From Rhabdophis nuchalis (lineage: Eukaryota > Chordata > Lepidosauria > Squamata > Natricidae): 64,000 bases of DNA. Each line of letters opens with the position of its first letter. Position 1 is the stretch's first letter. This document shows positions 1 to 13,300 of the stretch, one piece after another. The notes under the pieces were generated by a model. The model saw nothing but the letters and a program-made list of their open reading frames with translations, was not told the origin of the DNA and made no database searches. The stretch covers positions 76,036,715 through 76,100,714 of the forward strand of contig CM077646.1 of the NCBI GenBank assembly GCA_039707465.1. Reading direction: 5' to 3'. Position numbers and translations under genes: made by a program.

Positions 1-185
1 TTTCTGACTGCAATTTAAGGTACTGACATGTCTTGTCTTTGAACTAGTTGTTTCCTCAAGATGGTTGCATTAAAATCCTTGCTGAGCCATCAAATATTTG
101 GAACTTGAGACACCGATTAGGTGGGGACATTTTAATTTTAAACTTTAATTTAATTTAATTATAATTATTGTATGCTTTGAATATA

Positions 186-300
186 CAGATAGTCCTTGAT
201 TTACAGCCATTTGTTTAGCAACCACTTGAAGTTACAATGGCACTGAAAAAATTAAGTTATGGCTGGTCCCAATTGCGGTTGTAAGTTAAAGACTACCTAT
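186..300. mobile_element. Short TIR element of the TAGTCCTYGACTTA family
   Basis: One end reads CAGATAGTCCTTGATTTACA and the other reads TAAGTTAAAGACTACCTAT, an imperfect inverted pair. Copies of the same ends recur at 6999-8000, 26483, 42112 and 59527. A non-autonomous DNA transposon is the simplest reading. It lies in a CCDC66 intron. Confidence 0.55.
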
Positions 301-591
301 AGATCTGTATCTTTATCTATCATTTTTATGTATCTGAATAACCTGTATAGGTACAGGAATTTTATGACACAATATAAACAAAGAGTTCACAATAGTGTAC
401 AGTCAATGTGGAGCGGTTTTTGATGCATGTATGTATATGTATATATACATATACGCAAGAGAGAGAGAGAAGGTTTTTTTTGAAGTTACATACATTTGTT
501 TCATACAATGAACAACAAATGAAATCAACCTGAAACAAGTAAAAGTTTGCTAATGTAATAGGATTTTCTCTTCAGTTTCCTCCAGTTTTTG

Positions 592-666
592 TCACTCCCA
601 AGCCTACTTTAAATGTCTCTCAATCTTCACAAGATTGAGAGACATTTAAAGGCGGCTTGGGAATGA
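592..666. repeat. Near-perfect hairpin, 36-bp arms
   Basis: Arms 592-627 and 631-666 pair with about three mismatches around a 3-bp loop (CAC). The arm core is CTTTAAATGTCTCTCAATCT. It lies in a CCDC66 intron or flank and resembles a foldback MITE remnant. Confidence 0.75.
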
Positions 667-867
667 TGCAGTATGGATGCACGAGGATTTGGCCCATCCC
701 CTTCTACTGGTAGCAGCAATATCAGGAGCAGTTAATTGCATTTTTCATTTTCTGCACATCCTTTAACTATAATGAAATTAGTACCCATGAAAAGTATGGC
801 CCGAAGTGGATTCATCCGATTTGCCTTAAAAGTATATCAAGGCAACTCCAGGTGGCATCCCATAAAC

Positions 868-1117
868 CAGGGGTGTCACACTGGATTTCTTTTAGGGCCG
901 GATCAACATTGTAGTTCTTCTCCGTGAACCGGTAGGCAAGGGGGGCAGGGGTGGCGGTGATGGGACAGATACCTCCTACAGCACTCTGCTGGCCAAAAAC
1001 AGGCTGTGTGGAGGCCCCGTTTTGGCTGGCAGAGCCACCACGGGCCAGTCCTTTGATATTTTTAGGCCAGGTCCGTGGGCCGGATCTAGCCTGCGGGCCT
1101 TGTGTTTGACACCTCTG
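868..1117. mobile_element. hAT-type non-autonomous element (250 bp)
   Basis: Ends CAGGGGTGTCACAC and GTGTTTGACACCTCTG are inverted. The flanks CCATAAAC (860-867) and CCAAAAAC (1118-1125) form an 8-bp TSD with one mismatch, as expected for hAT. It is the same family as 17641-18191 and 31509-33861. Confidence 0.85.
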
Positions 1118-1215
1118 CCAAAAACCAATATCTTAGAAACTGCCAATGAAAGGAATTCCATGAATATATATATATTTTTAAACCTATAGAACAATGGTCA
1201 GAAATCCATTCTTAC

Positions 1216-1389
1216 CCCTAACACAAATGCTGTTCGGATAGCAGCCGGCAAATCAGGAGAACTGAAACTAGAGAACTGTTCAGTTCGACCACTGGACACA
1301 CTGGGAGAAGTTTCACTTGGCTCAGCGGTTGACGTTCTCTGATTATGGAGCTCTTCTGCTGTTGGAATCAAGTTGTTTGATGACGTCAT
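1216..1389 (-). CDS. CCDC66: CCDC66 exon 8 (probable)
   Basis: A 174-nt open segment, exactly 58 codons, between a TTGTTATAG acceptor and a GTAAGA donor, in phase with exon 7. It encodes a Ser/Thr-rich stretch ending SSFSSPDLPAAIRTAFVLG. The exon logic is good, but I cannot align this piece with confidence to a mammalian CCDC66 from memory, so it may be lineage-specific or alternatively spliced. Confidence 0.65.
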
Positions 1390-4300
1390 CTATAACAAGG
1401 TATTTTGGTGAATTCAAACATACATTAAGAGGAATGTTAAGATCAAATACATTACAAGCGATCCTATATTATGTAATTAATTTTACCCACAAAATAATAT
1501 CAACTACCTCCTATATTATGCATCATACCTAATTCTAGGAAAGTTTGGGAAACAACTTCTGCAGGTTGGGATAATGCCTTATGGCCCAAAAGCAAAAAAT
1601 AAATAAATGCAAGTTAAATGGAAGCATCTATTCTATTTACAAGCATGCAGTAGAGAAAGAAGTATAAATAGCATTTTTCTTACAAGCAGCAGTGGATACA
1701 GTAAACACGCTTTATTTTTTATCTTTACTTGATGACTGTTTTGTTCTTTTTCTAAGCATCTTTTCACTGTATCAATTACCTGCCGCTGGTGGTATCTGGA
1801 CTCTGCTTCCAAAGTTTCTTTTAGTTTCTTCTTTAAAGCTACCTGTTCATCTTTAAAGACAGAAATAATCATTGCAATCGCTCATCAGCTGCATTCATTA
1901 AATCACATTAAATAATGGTTGATCACAATGGAAGTGAGACTAGGAATGTCCTTGGCTTTGTATATATCGCCCTTCCTTCCAAGTCTTTCTAGTATCGCTA
2001 CAAGATGACTTGAGCTTTCTCTTAACATTCTTTATTAACATCACATGTACCGTATTTTTCGGAGTTATAACATGCTCTTTTTTCCCCTCGAAAAAGAGGC
2101 TGAAAATCTGGGTGTGTCTTTTACACCGAATACAGAGTTTTTTGCCTCCCAAAGCCCCGCCCCCTTCATCAAAATGGCTGTGCACAGCCTTATGGAGGCT
2201 ATCAGAGAGTTCCTCGGGGTTGGGGAGGGCAGAAATGAGCGGTTTTTTGCTTGTTTTTGGACCCCCCCATATCCCAGGAGCACTCTACAAGCCCCCCCCC
2301 CCGCCTTTTGTTTTGGAAAAAAACTGGGCCTGTTTTCGTGAAAAATGGGCCGTTTGGGGGAGGTTTGCAGAGTACAAAAAAAAATTTCCTTTCAAAAAGC
2401 TGTTTAGTTAGAGGGATTGATGAGACTTACATTAGTCAAGTGCTGGGCCAGCAGAAACAAAGTTTTAGGTGCTACAGGATGTCAGCGATTTCCTTCTCCA
2501 GCACATGAATGAATACACCTGGAAACACCTACCTACCTACCTACTGTATTTCTCCCCCCCCTCTATCTACCTATATACCTACCTACCTACTCTCTCTCCC
2601 TCCCCCTACCTATCTACTGTATTTCTATTTTTCTCTCTCTATCCCTATACCTACCAACCTACCTACTCTCTCTCTCTCTCCATCTACTGTATTTCTCTCT
2701 CTCTATTTCTCTCTCTCTATCCCTCTACCTATCTATCTACACACACACTCTCTCTCCCTACCTACCTACTGTATTTCTCTCTCTCTCTCTCTGTTTTCCA
2801 TCAACCACTTTGACTTCTTAATGAAAAATCACTGCCTTGCTTTATCAATATTCTGCCATTTTCCTTTCCTTTTATCTCTTGCTATCTTCCAAGGTGGGAT
2901 CCAAAACATAGTATCCATTGATACAAGCACCCTCAAGGCACCCAGCTTTGACCAGGTCAATGCAACTCCTACGGTGTTTCAGCACCACAGATGCTTCTTG
3001 CTATCCCCCTAGTCCTTCACAGCACCATGGGTGCAATAAAATAGGGCTGACAGCCAGCACTTCGTTATCTTTAGACTCTGCTCCTTCATTTCAGTAATCC
3101 TTCAGAACACAATTTAAAGCCTCACAAACCGTAAGCCCTGGCAACCAACCAATCAATACCAGTTCTAGTACACAAACCCTCTTTGAACTCTAAACATATA
3201 AAATCTGCAAACAAAACCTAGCTGACATGCTTCCTTCTAATCTAAAAATACATTTGCTGGTGCCATTTTATTTATCTCGCTGGTATAGAATAGAGTGAGG
3301 ATTTGGTTGCACTTGTAGCACTCTGGGCAAGATGTGCCAAAATTAACTGGGACTGTCTTTATTATTACAAGAGATGCCACATCTAGAATGGAAGTAAGTA
3401 GAGCTAGAAACTACTTTACCACGTCTTTTCTATCTTATTAAATAGCAGTATAGGGGGAAAAGACTTAGAAATGATGCATGTATTTTAGATAATTATTTGA
3501 TTTCTATATTTATTAAGACTAAAATTAATGAAAAAGATTGAAATATCAAAATATTTAAACACTGATCAATGAAATCAGTACTACTAGAACAAGAGTATAC
3601 TACTAGGATCAATACCAGAAGTAACCCACCTGTTACTTCAGCGACAAAATATTTAAGGCTAAATGCTAATCAATGATCAGTTGCATAATGTAACACAGCA
3701 AATTACACAGTACCTAGTTCTTTCTTCCACTGAGATTTCTTAGCATCTAACAAGGTTTTATCCGATTCTCGTTCTCCCAGAGTACTAAAAATGTCAGCTG
3801 GCTTCCATGAATTCCTGGTGAAGAAAATTTAACAGATTTTACATACCACCCACTAATATTAAAATAAATATGACTTAGAAATCCATACATTACGTTATGT
3901 TATTAGGATCAGAAAGAAGTCCAAGCATTCTGCTTATTAAAATTTTACCAAACAACACAACTCGTTTTGTGCAAAGAAGAAAGGTCCTCATCACTATATT
4001 TGCATTCTAAAGGCGTTCCCTAAATAAATGAATTGAACATTGACTGAAAAATTAAATTTACAAATTAAATTGACAAGATTAAAGGAATGTTGGTTTTTGT
4101 TTGCACTGGATAACCTAAGCACATGAAGCACTCAAGGGTTTACTGCATGTTAAGCATGTTTATGTATTATAACTGAGTACAACATACACCAATAGAAACC
4201 CACCCAGTTGCCTCCTGCCTTTATTTCATCTTTATTTCCAACCAATAAAGTCCCTATAAAGTAACCTATAAAGTCCCACATGGCAGCCACTTTCTGAGAG

Positions 4301-7300
4301 CATGCACAATGTGCCCTCCAAATGTCCAATGCACCTACTGACTCAGTAGTGGAGAGGTATCTAGCCTGATACACAGTACACAAGGGTCTCTTCTCCATTT
4401 ATCCTGATGCTAATGGTCATTTTTTTTCAAGAGCACCCCAAATCAAAATTTAAATTGATCAGGATTTTGGACTGGCAAGATGTACGTACATTATTATTTT
4501 CTGTTCAGCATGTCTAGATATTTCTTGGGGTTTTTTTGAACAGAAACTACTTTCACTCGAAAAAGATGGAGCATCACTGACTTTCTGAAGCAATCCCATT
4601 ACATGTTCCTCTGAAGTCTGATCATCATGAGTTTTGGTGTCTGAATGAAAAAAAGAGGATTTAAAATTAGTTCAGCAGTAGAAGCAGTAGATTCCTCCTT
4701 GTTTTTGCTGTAATAAAGCAGTAATAGAAGCTTTAAAATTGCACCATCCTTTGCTTTAGTTCTCCTAATGGATTATATGTTTAAAATTAAAAATGTGACC
4801 AATTTGTGAATGAAATCTGAACAAACATTTCCAAAATACTCAAAAAACTGTGCAGCACTTCAGATTGGAACAAGCCAAGATTCTTCAGACCCTAGCCATT
4901 GTTGAATACTCTTTTCCAAAAGCATTTTTGAATATTATGGTTTCTATCAGTATGCATGAAGTTTTTATTATTATGATTGTGGTAATATTTTACTCTACTT
5001 ATTATAAAGAGCATCTTGAATCAGTTTACAAAGGGCCACACATCAAAACAATCTAAAAACCATAGAGTAAAATGTCACAGCTGTTTGGTAACTGGAACTT
5101 TCTTGTTAAATCAGAGAAGGACAACAGCACGTTGCCTTCTGCCATGTTGTATTTGTGTGATTCCTATGGCTATTGCTAAAATTTAACGACTTAGACCTTA
5201 AAACCGGTCAATCAATCTCTAATTTTGTAAACCCAGATAATCTAAAATTCACCAAAATGAAAAAAAGACCAAAGTGAGTCATGCAACGTAACTATTTGAT
5301 AAAATGTGGGGCCTTTCAGAGAAATAGTACCTACCTTGTGATAAATAAAAGAACAAGGAGGAATTCATTATAGCTATGTAAAAGCTGTATCGTTGGTGAA
5401 TACATGTTAGCAATTGAAGTTAGTATTTTTATTCTTGCAGCTTAACAGAACTTAATGAACCTAGTTAATTAATTCAGCAAGTGTCACTGTAAGATATTTG
5501 AAAGAAATTAATTTACCATGCATATTTATAAAGAGCTCTTTTTTTTGGCTTTGTCTCTCTTGATTTGCAATGCTAAGAAGAAGGCATGAATTTGCTTGCT
5601 CACTTCTTTTCCCCACGAAGAAGGTCTGTAAATTGAGTAAAGAAAAAAAAAATCTTACTTGTATCTCCTTTCTTTTCATCCAGAACCTGAGTGGCTCCTT
5701 GGGTTCCTTCTTTTACTGCCATTAAAATCTGCTCCAACTGCTCTTGTGTTAAACATACCAAATTGTCCCTTAGATCTTCAACAGAAAGAGAATGCTTTTT
5801 AAATTTCTTGTTGGATGCCAAAGGTTTCTTAACTGAATTTCTGACATTATCTGGTTTTGAAGTTGTATTGTCTTTTTGGATTATAAAAGCATCATCTTTA
5901 TTACAGGGTCCTTTTGATAAATCCTTGGTAAACATCACAGTTTCAGGATGTTTACTACCTTTGGCCAGTGAAAGTCTTGATCCGGTTTTCTGTTTTGTTA
6001 AACATTCATTCTTCTCACAGGATGTTTGCACTGATTTCAGAATATGCCCATTTGGTTTTGATCTCGTCGTGTATTTTAAAATCTTATTTTTATTACATAT
6101 CTATGGAACAGAGACAGTACTATTATTATTTCCTCCAGGAATTTGTTTTAAGCTGTACAAATGCTTTAGTTCCCCAACTAAAAAACAGGGTGTTTGCAAA
6201 ATAAATTTAATGGAAATAATAGTTTCCTACCTCAACCTCTACAAAAAAAAGTACACTTTTTGAACTGCAGTACATGAGACAGGGATACATAGACAGATGA
6301 CAGATAGATAGATACACAGGCAGACAATGTGTGTATGTAAATTAAAAACATATGATAGAAAGCTTTTCACTGAACTTACTCAATCCTCCAATGATGTTTA
6401 ATATACATTTCCAAAATCAAAAACTGAATATATGTAAGATATTTATATTCTTGTTCTTCAGAGAGTAATGTCCAAAACCATTTTTATATTAAAAAAACCT
6501 TTTTAAACAAAAGGAACTGAAAAATAAATCATTGGATAGAGGGTTCCTGAAGCAATAGCTAAATCCTACATCTTCCCTGGAAAATCCAAGGAATTAAGGA
6601 AGATTGTAGCCAGTTGCATTTTTATAAGAAAACACAGATCTTAAGAAAGCATGTGTTCAAATCTTTTAGGGCTTTAAAGGCAAAAATGTTGCTGACCAAT
6701 TTTTCTTAAATTACAAACTTTCTTTGTAAAATGTAATTTCAATACATGTAGCTACAATTTATTTTGCAATCAAAGAAATTAAACAGAATGATTTCATACA
6801 TTCAACATTATAAGCAGGATTGAAGACTTACCCTTATGCCTGGTTTCGATGTACTTACTAGGAAAGGGGGGAAAAAGGCACATTAGAACAAGGTCCAGGA
6901 TAATTTTAACTTACATCTCAACTTGACTGGCAAAATCCCAGTGATACTAAGACTAGAAATTTAAGAGAATATGAAGCATATTCTTCTATCCATAAATGCA
7001 GATAATCCTTGACTTGTAAATGCTCAAGGTTCTGACAGAGCCCTTCCTCAAAAAATACTTATAACCTGGTTTCATATTTCTTTTTTTTAATAATTTTTTA
7101 ATTATTTTACATAAACACAAATAATACAAACTTCACAGAAAAAAACATCAAAAAGCCATCTTTCATTACAGGTTACCAATTTTTAAGAATGTATCAATTT
7201 ATCACAAGCTTCTATAAGTTTCTTCAATAGTTATCACTTGTCATATCAATTGTTACAATTCTTATATCTCAACCCTACGCTTACTAGTTATTTTAACATC

Positions 7301-10300
7301 TTTTTATATAAAGTATGTAATGACATTCTATTTATAAAACCAACAGAGAAAAATAAAATAGATTTAAAAAGGAAAAGTCCACTCTAAATTATGTCCTTTA
7401 AAAGACATGCTAAATTCATAAATTCTGTGCATCTCTGGAATGATTATTATTCATAAGTAATCTCATTTTATAAATTTTAGATCTGCAAATTTATCATGTA
7501 CCTTAATATCAATACCCCACAGATTGTTTTATATTATATTATTATGGAATTTATATTGGTATGTTGGGAGTAAATAAGGGATGTTAATAGGTAGTCAGGT
7601 TTTAAAGACACTCTTAAGTAGAAATAAATTGATGTTGAAATATCTGATAAGAACTGTGGGATACTGGTTTCATATTTCTGATGAATGCCTGTTGTCTCAT
7701 TTGCAACCATCTGCAATGTGTTACAGTCCCATGACCCCAATTTATGATATTTTTGCTGAAAACTGATCTTTGCTTCTAGTTTTTGACTAAAAAGCGCCCC
7801 ATAGTGAGCAATGGGTTCTCTTAGCAACACAGCGTTCGCTGAACAGCAGATTCACTTAAAAACCACAATCATCTGCTTAATGACCATCATAAAAAAGGTC
7901 ATAAAATTGTGTTGGTCATGTGATGATACACTTTTCAACTATCATGACTTACAACTGTAATGGGCGGGGTTTATTAAGGTCATAAGTTGAGGACTACTTG
8001 TATGCTCTACGTATCAAATACAATATTTCTCTATTACAGTTTTTTATTCTTAAGACTATTCACTAAAGTGGAAACACGCTCAGGTTTACAGCCAATTAAA
8101 GTGAAAGGGAGTGGGGAGCCCCCATTTTTTTTAAAAAAATAAAAGGATTTACATTCAATCCCAATCATACATAAAGAGAAATATGAAGCTTCTAACCCTA
8201 ACCCTAAATTTCAGTAAATCAGGCAGTTCTTATAGTTTATAGGAGACAATTTGAAAAGAGAATATTCCTAGCTTTTCAGAGACATTTCTAGTAACAGTAC
8301 AGGCCTAAATATAATTTAGGTCAAAATCAAACCATAATTGAGTCCTTATGCAGAGGTCCCCAAACCTGGCAACTTTAAGACTTGTGGACTTCAACTCCCA
8401 ACAATTCTGGCTGGAGAATTCTGGGAGTTGAAGTCCACAAGTCTTAAAGTTGCCAAGTTTGGGGACCTCTGCCTTAAGTCATATCAACCCTTTCATCAGA
8501 ACATACATATATACACACATATATACAGACATTTCCCCCCACACCCATATCTCCAGCATGCACATTCCAAATAGATAAGGTTTTAAAAACCCATTCCTGG
8601 GTACCTACACAATGAGTATACATGGTGTTGTGGGATCCTTGGTGCCCCCCTCTGAGCTTGGTGGTTTTCTTGCAAATGTTTCATTACCAAAGTAGGTAAC
8701 AACTGATAATGAAACATCTGCAAGAAAACCACTAAACTCAGAGAGCACCAAGGATCCCACACTTCAATCTTGAGCTACAAATACTCTCTTCTATCATGTA
8801 GCGATTGATAAGAATTTGGGAGACTGAAGTCCACATATCTGTAGGGGAACTAAGTTGGGAAAATTACTGTTTTCTGAAGTAATCAGTGAAAAATAATCCA
8901 AACAATTGGAATATATCTGATTAAGGTGCTTAAAAATTAAAGGCATTTAAAAAAAGAAGCAAATAAAAAACTGCTGGTGATCATTAATATGGACTAATTT
9001 TATATATAAGAGCAATCATACCACAAGGAGCCACTATCAGTCTAGGTTTTCCATCCAGTATTTCAGTTTCAAGCTTTAAACCATCCCTGTAATCCCAAAA
9101 GAAAACAAAAAGGTTAACTGTTTCTATCATTGAAATCAGCTTAGAAAAAAATAAGGTATGGAACATGATTTTTAAATAAATCATTAAAGTGTATTTCATT
9201 GTTTGTAGAAAATAATAAAGAACTTAAAGAAACGTGATTACTGCATGCAATTTGACATATTCTAGTTTTTTTTCCCTTTCCACTTTTAAAGTTACCCCGC
9301 TTTCCTTAAATTCCTACAAAAACAATAATAGATTATACTCAATGGAAATTATCTAGTATATGTACTGGATTAGTAAATCAAACTGCCTAGAATAAGATTT
9401 CCCCATTAAAAAAAAATCATTTTAAAGACAACAGGCATAAAAACATTATTTTATAGGAATAAAAAGTATTTTTGGGACAATATAAATCAAGAAACCTTAA
9501 ACCAGAGGTCTCATTCTCGCGGCACGCGGGCCAATTGCGGCCCGCAGGACGGTATCTTGTGGCCCCCACCATAATATGAAAGTATAATATTAGTATTAAT
9601 ATTAGTATTAATATTAATATAAGGAATCTCGTATGCGTCCCAGCCTCACCCAGCCTCTGCCTCCAGCGGCCCCCAAGTTTGAGACCCCTGCCTTAAACCC
9701 AATCCCTAAAAGAGGGACTGTTTACCACTCTCAGATGCTTACACAGATATGGCATGCTTTTTTTAAAAATGCAGAACACAACACTGATTCATTAACATTT
9801 CTTGCATCTCCTGTTTGCAAGTTTTAACTTGTTTTTGAAATCTTATGTTGTTGCTTTACTGGGGGAAAGACTTTGAGCATATGGTAAAGGGCACGCACAT
9901 ACCCACAGAGATTACTGTAACAGGGGAAGACACAAGAACTTCTATATTCCTGAAAATATATATATCATCTCAAATGAGACAGCAATCTTTATGAAATGGT
10001 TCAGATCCAGTTTTAGCATGTGTAATTTGACTAGAAGGAATAAGTTTATTTGGCTCCGAACCAGGGAACATCTTTGAAAATTAAATAAAAACATCCTTTG
10101 CTTTTGGTGATGGCATACTTTTAACACCAAATCTAACCTTACTATGCATATTACAATATATACGTACATTACCATAACTAAAATGTCAACAAAGTATATT
10201 TGTCAGGCCTGGAAGCCATCTTTTACATCAGGGGTCCCCCAACCCCCGGGCCGCGGACCGGTGCCGGTCCGTGGCTGGATGGGAGCCGGGCCGCAGGGCT

Positions 10301-13300
10301 AGAGAGGAGGAGGAGGGAGCAGCCCCCTGAGCACAGCGTGCGGGAGAACGCAGGCGCGGCTGTTCGCGCCGTTGGAGTGTGGCTCTTCCTCCTCCCTCGT
10401 CGACGGAGGGATTCCTGGATGCCGCCGGACCGGCCACCGATTCCCTCCCCTGCTGGCATGCCGGCCACTCGTTTTCTTCCAGGGACTGCGGAGGCTCCGC
10501 GGGCTGGGGAGCGAACTGGCGGGTTGAGCCCAAAAGTTTGGTTGCTAACCAAGATCATTGTTCAGTGAGTTTCACATTTTCCAAGTTGGCCACGCCCACC
10601 CAGTCACATGACTGCTGAGCCCCTCAGCCGGTCCGCAGAATTTTCTTTAAAATGAAACCGGTCCCTGGTGAAAAAAAGGTTGGGGACCCCTGTTTTACAT
10701 TGAGCTTTCAGCCTGCCACATTTTCTACTGTGGGAAAATGGGAGGGGGGATTATATGGAGTATGGGAGATATCTAGTCAAAATAACATTCTTTCTCAGAG
10801 AGTCTAGGACACCTTGCCCTGCAGCTGCAATGACTGGAGGCATCTCCAGTTTGGACGATGCCTGATTGGACCATGAGATGGACATGTGGGTGCTGGGCAG
10901 GGACTTGAACTTTCATTTGAGTGGGGAAAACCTGGAAACTTTCAGATTTGGATTTTACCAGATGTGTCAATATGACATCTCAAATTAAGTGGACCTTTGA
11001 GGAAACTCAAGCCTTGGAGATTTCTTTTGGTGGTGGTGAGGGTGTTACTTGGAACCCTGACAATACTAAAATAATCAATAATAAACCCTAATTATCCACT
11101 AAAGGTTGTTGTAACCATTCTTCTATCAGAAAATAGATTGCTGTGGGGATTATACCGCCAGCAAATGTAGCCTTAAAATTTCACAGAAGCTAAAAAAGAA
11201 CCAAGCTTTCCAAAAGCCATTTCACAGAGGTGAGTGAAAAAGGCATAAACCTTTGATCCTTAAGCTTACATGTTTCTAATCCTCATAAGGAAAGAACTAG
11301 TAAAATCATCATCTATGCTGTACATGTCTACTTCTGGACTCTATCACAGGGCCTTTAAAAAAAAATTATTCCACATAGGGGTGGAGAAAGGAAAGAAAGC
11401 TTAAGTTCTGAAATACTTTTATTCACAAGTGATTTTAGAACTTTAGGTTGACTGGTTTGGAAAAGAAACAACAATCAAGCTCTCTACACTGCACATTTGG
11501 TCTCCATGGTTCACTGTGGAATTTGTAGCTGGGTTTACACATTGTATTAAAACACAGCTTTGTTTGTTTAGCAAAGTGCAGTTAAAACTTCCTAGCTTAG
11601 CATGATGTGTAAACATAGCTGCCTCTTATCTTTCCTTTCTCAGACTAAAGCCTCTGCATATAACTGTAAATCTGCAGAGTAGGAGAAAGAAGGTTTCAGT
11701 TATCATTATGATTGAAGGTCTTCTGTAGGTCTTCTATAGTTACAATATAAGCCTATGATTGAAAATCAGACTTGTCAGATGCTACATCTTTTCCAACCTG
11801 CTCTACGGAGTGGAGAGTTGGTTTCTGACAGAAAGCCACTTGAGACTAAAAACATTTGAAATGTGTATTTACAGGCGGCTGTTACATATAAGTTGGGTTG
11901 ACTAAATCAGAAATGAGGTTATAAACCACCTGGAAAAGCCAAGGGAAATCATCAAAACCGTTAAAAAGCAAAAGTTAGAATATGTTGGACATGTGATGCG
12001 ACACCCAGAAAAATACAGCATACTTCACTTAATCGTCCAGGGAAGGATGGAAGACGAATGAGGTCCAGAAAGAAGACGAACATAATGGCTTCAAAATCTA
12101 AGGGACTGGTTTGGACAAAACTCAGCAGCACTTTTTTGTGCAGCTGTTGATAAAAATAGGATCACCAACATGATTGCCAACATGCAATGAGGGATATGAC
12201 AGAAGAAAAAGAAAAAGTAGTAGTAGTAATAGTAGTAGTAGTCATTATTATAGAACCTTGTTTCAAATAACATAGGGGTGAAACAGAACTGAGCTAGTAA
12301 TAGTTGCTATGAATAACAGATTGGATGTCCATTTTGGACATCTTTGCTCAAGTTATTTGTTGAGTCACAAAAGGATCACAGTTAAACATGACATGAATTG
12401 TGCTGGGAAATCTAAAGCTATCTATAACCAAATAATCATGTGCTCCAAATAATTACTTTCTGCAAGGAAGGAAGCCACAGTCTTTAATAGCAAACTTACA
12501 TATACTATATTTTAAGATATAAAGGCATAAATGTAATTTGCCAGGTCCTAATCTAATAAAGTACTTATCCAGTAATCAAATTAGAGGAAAGTCCCTTACC
12601 AAGGTTGAAGAGACAAATGTGATGTTGGACCTAATAACAACTGAAAGTCGCACAACAGAATGACCTCTATTCCTTGGAAAAGAGGTCTACAAACCTCTTT
12701 CATGTTTGCACACAAGTGTATTACAGAACAATGACCTGCCTCATTCACAAGTGGTCTAGATAGTATCATTTTGCAACTGTTAATATTATTATCATTTTTC
12801 AAAAAGAATATGTTGGTAGTTGGCAGCCAGGAGACCACACGTGGAAGTTCTCCCACACTCAATAAGAGAAAGTCTGTTACATGTGATGCAATTTGGTGGC
12901 TGCAATTGCTCACAGCCAGACCTGCTGTTTTCTCCACATTCATGAGATTCCTGCTAACATTTCTTCCTCAGCCTACCGAACCTATTTTTTTTTTTATCCA
13001 GCCCTTTTCTGTGTAAATGCTTTCCCTCTTTCCTGGCACTAATATTTTATTGTTGTTGTTAAACAGAGCAATTATTTTCCTTGGAATGTGTTTTTGTTTC
13101 CCTAATAAAAAGAAGACAAGGGGGAGGGGAATAAAAAAAATGAAATTCATGAATTCTAGATTGTAGGACTCTGGTCAGTATTCAATAAGATTTACTTCCA
13201 AATATCTGACGGTTATCAAAAACGTCACACATAGAGAAACATCTATGGAGATTCTCAGTCATCCATGTCATGGTTGTCCCAAAGGTGCTTTTTTTTCCAA

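Noticed and set aside
2469..3012. Tyr/Leu/Pro/Ser-rich frames, also at 22791-23384
   Set aside because: CT-rich simple-repeat translation inside a transposon.
5691..6263. A 190-codon plus-strand frame
   Set aside because: It is antisense to the well-supported CCDC66 exon 4.
10200..10620. Long overlapping open frames on both strands (100-122 codons)
   Set aside because: They lie inside a GC-rich hAT-type element with a perfect 8-bp TSD; the frames are open because of base composition and have no domain.
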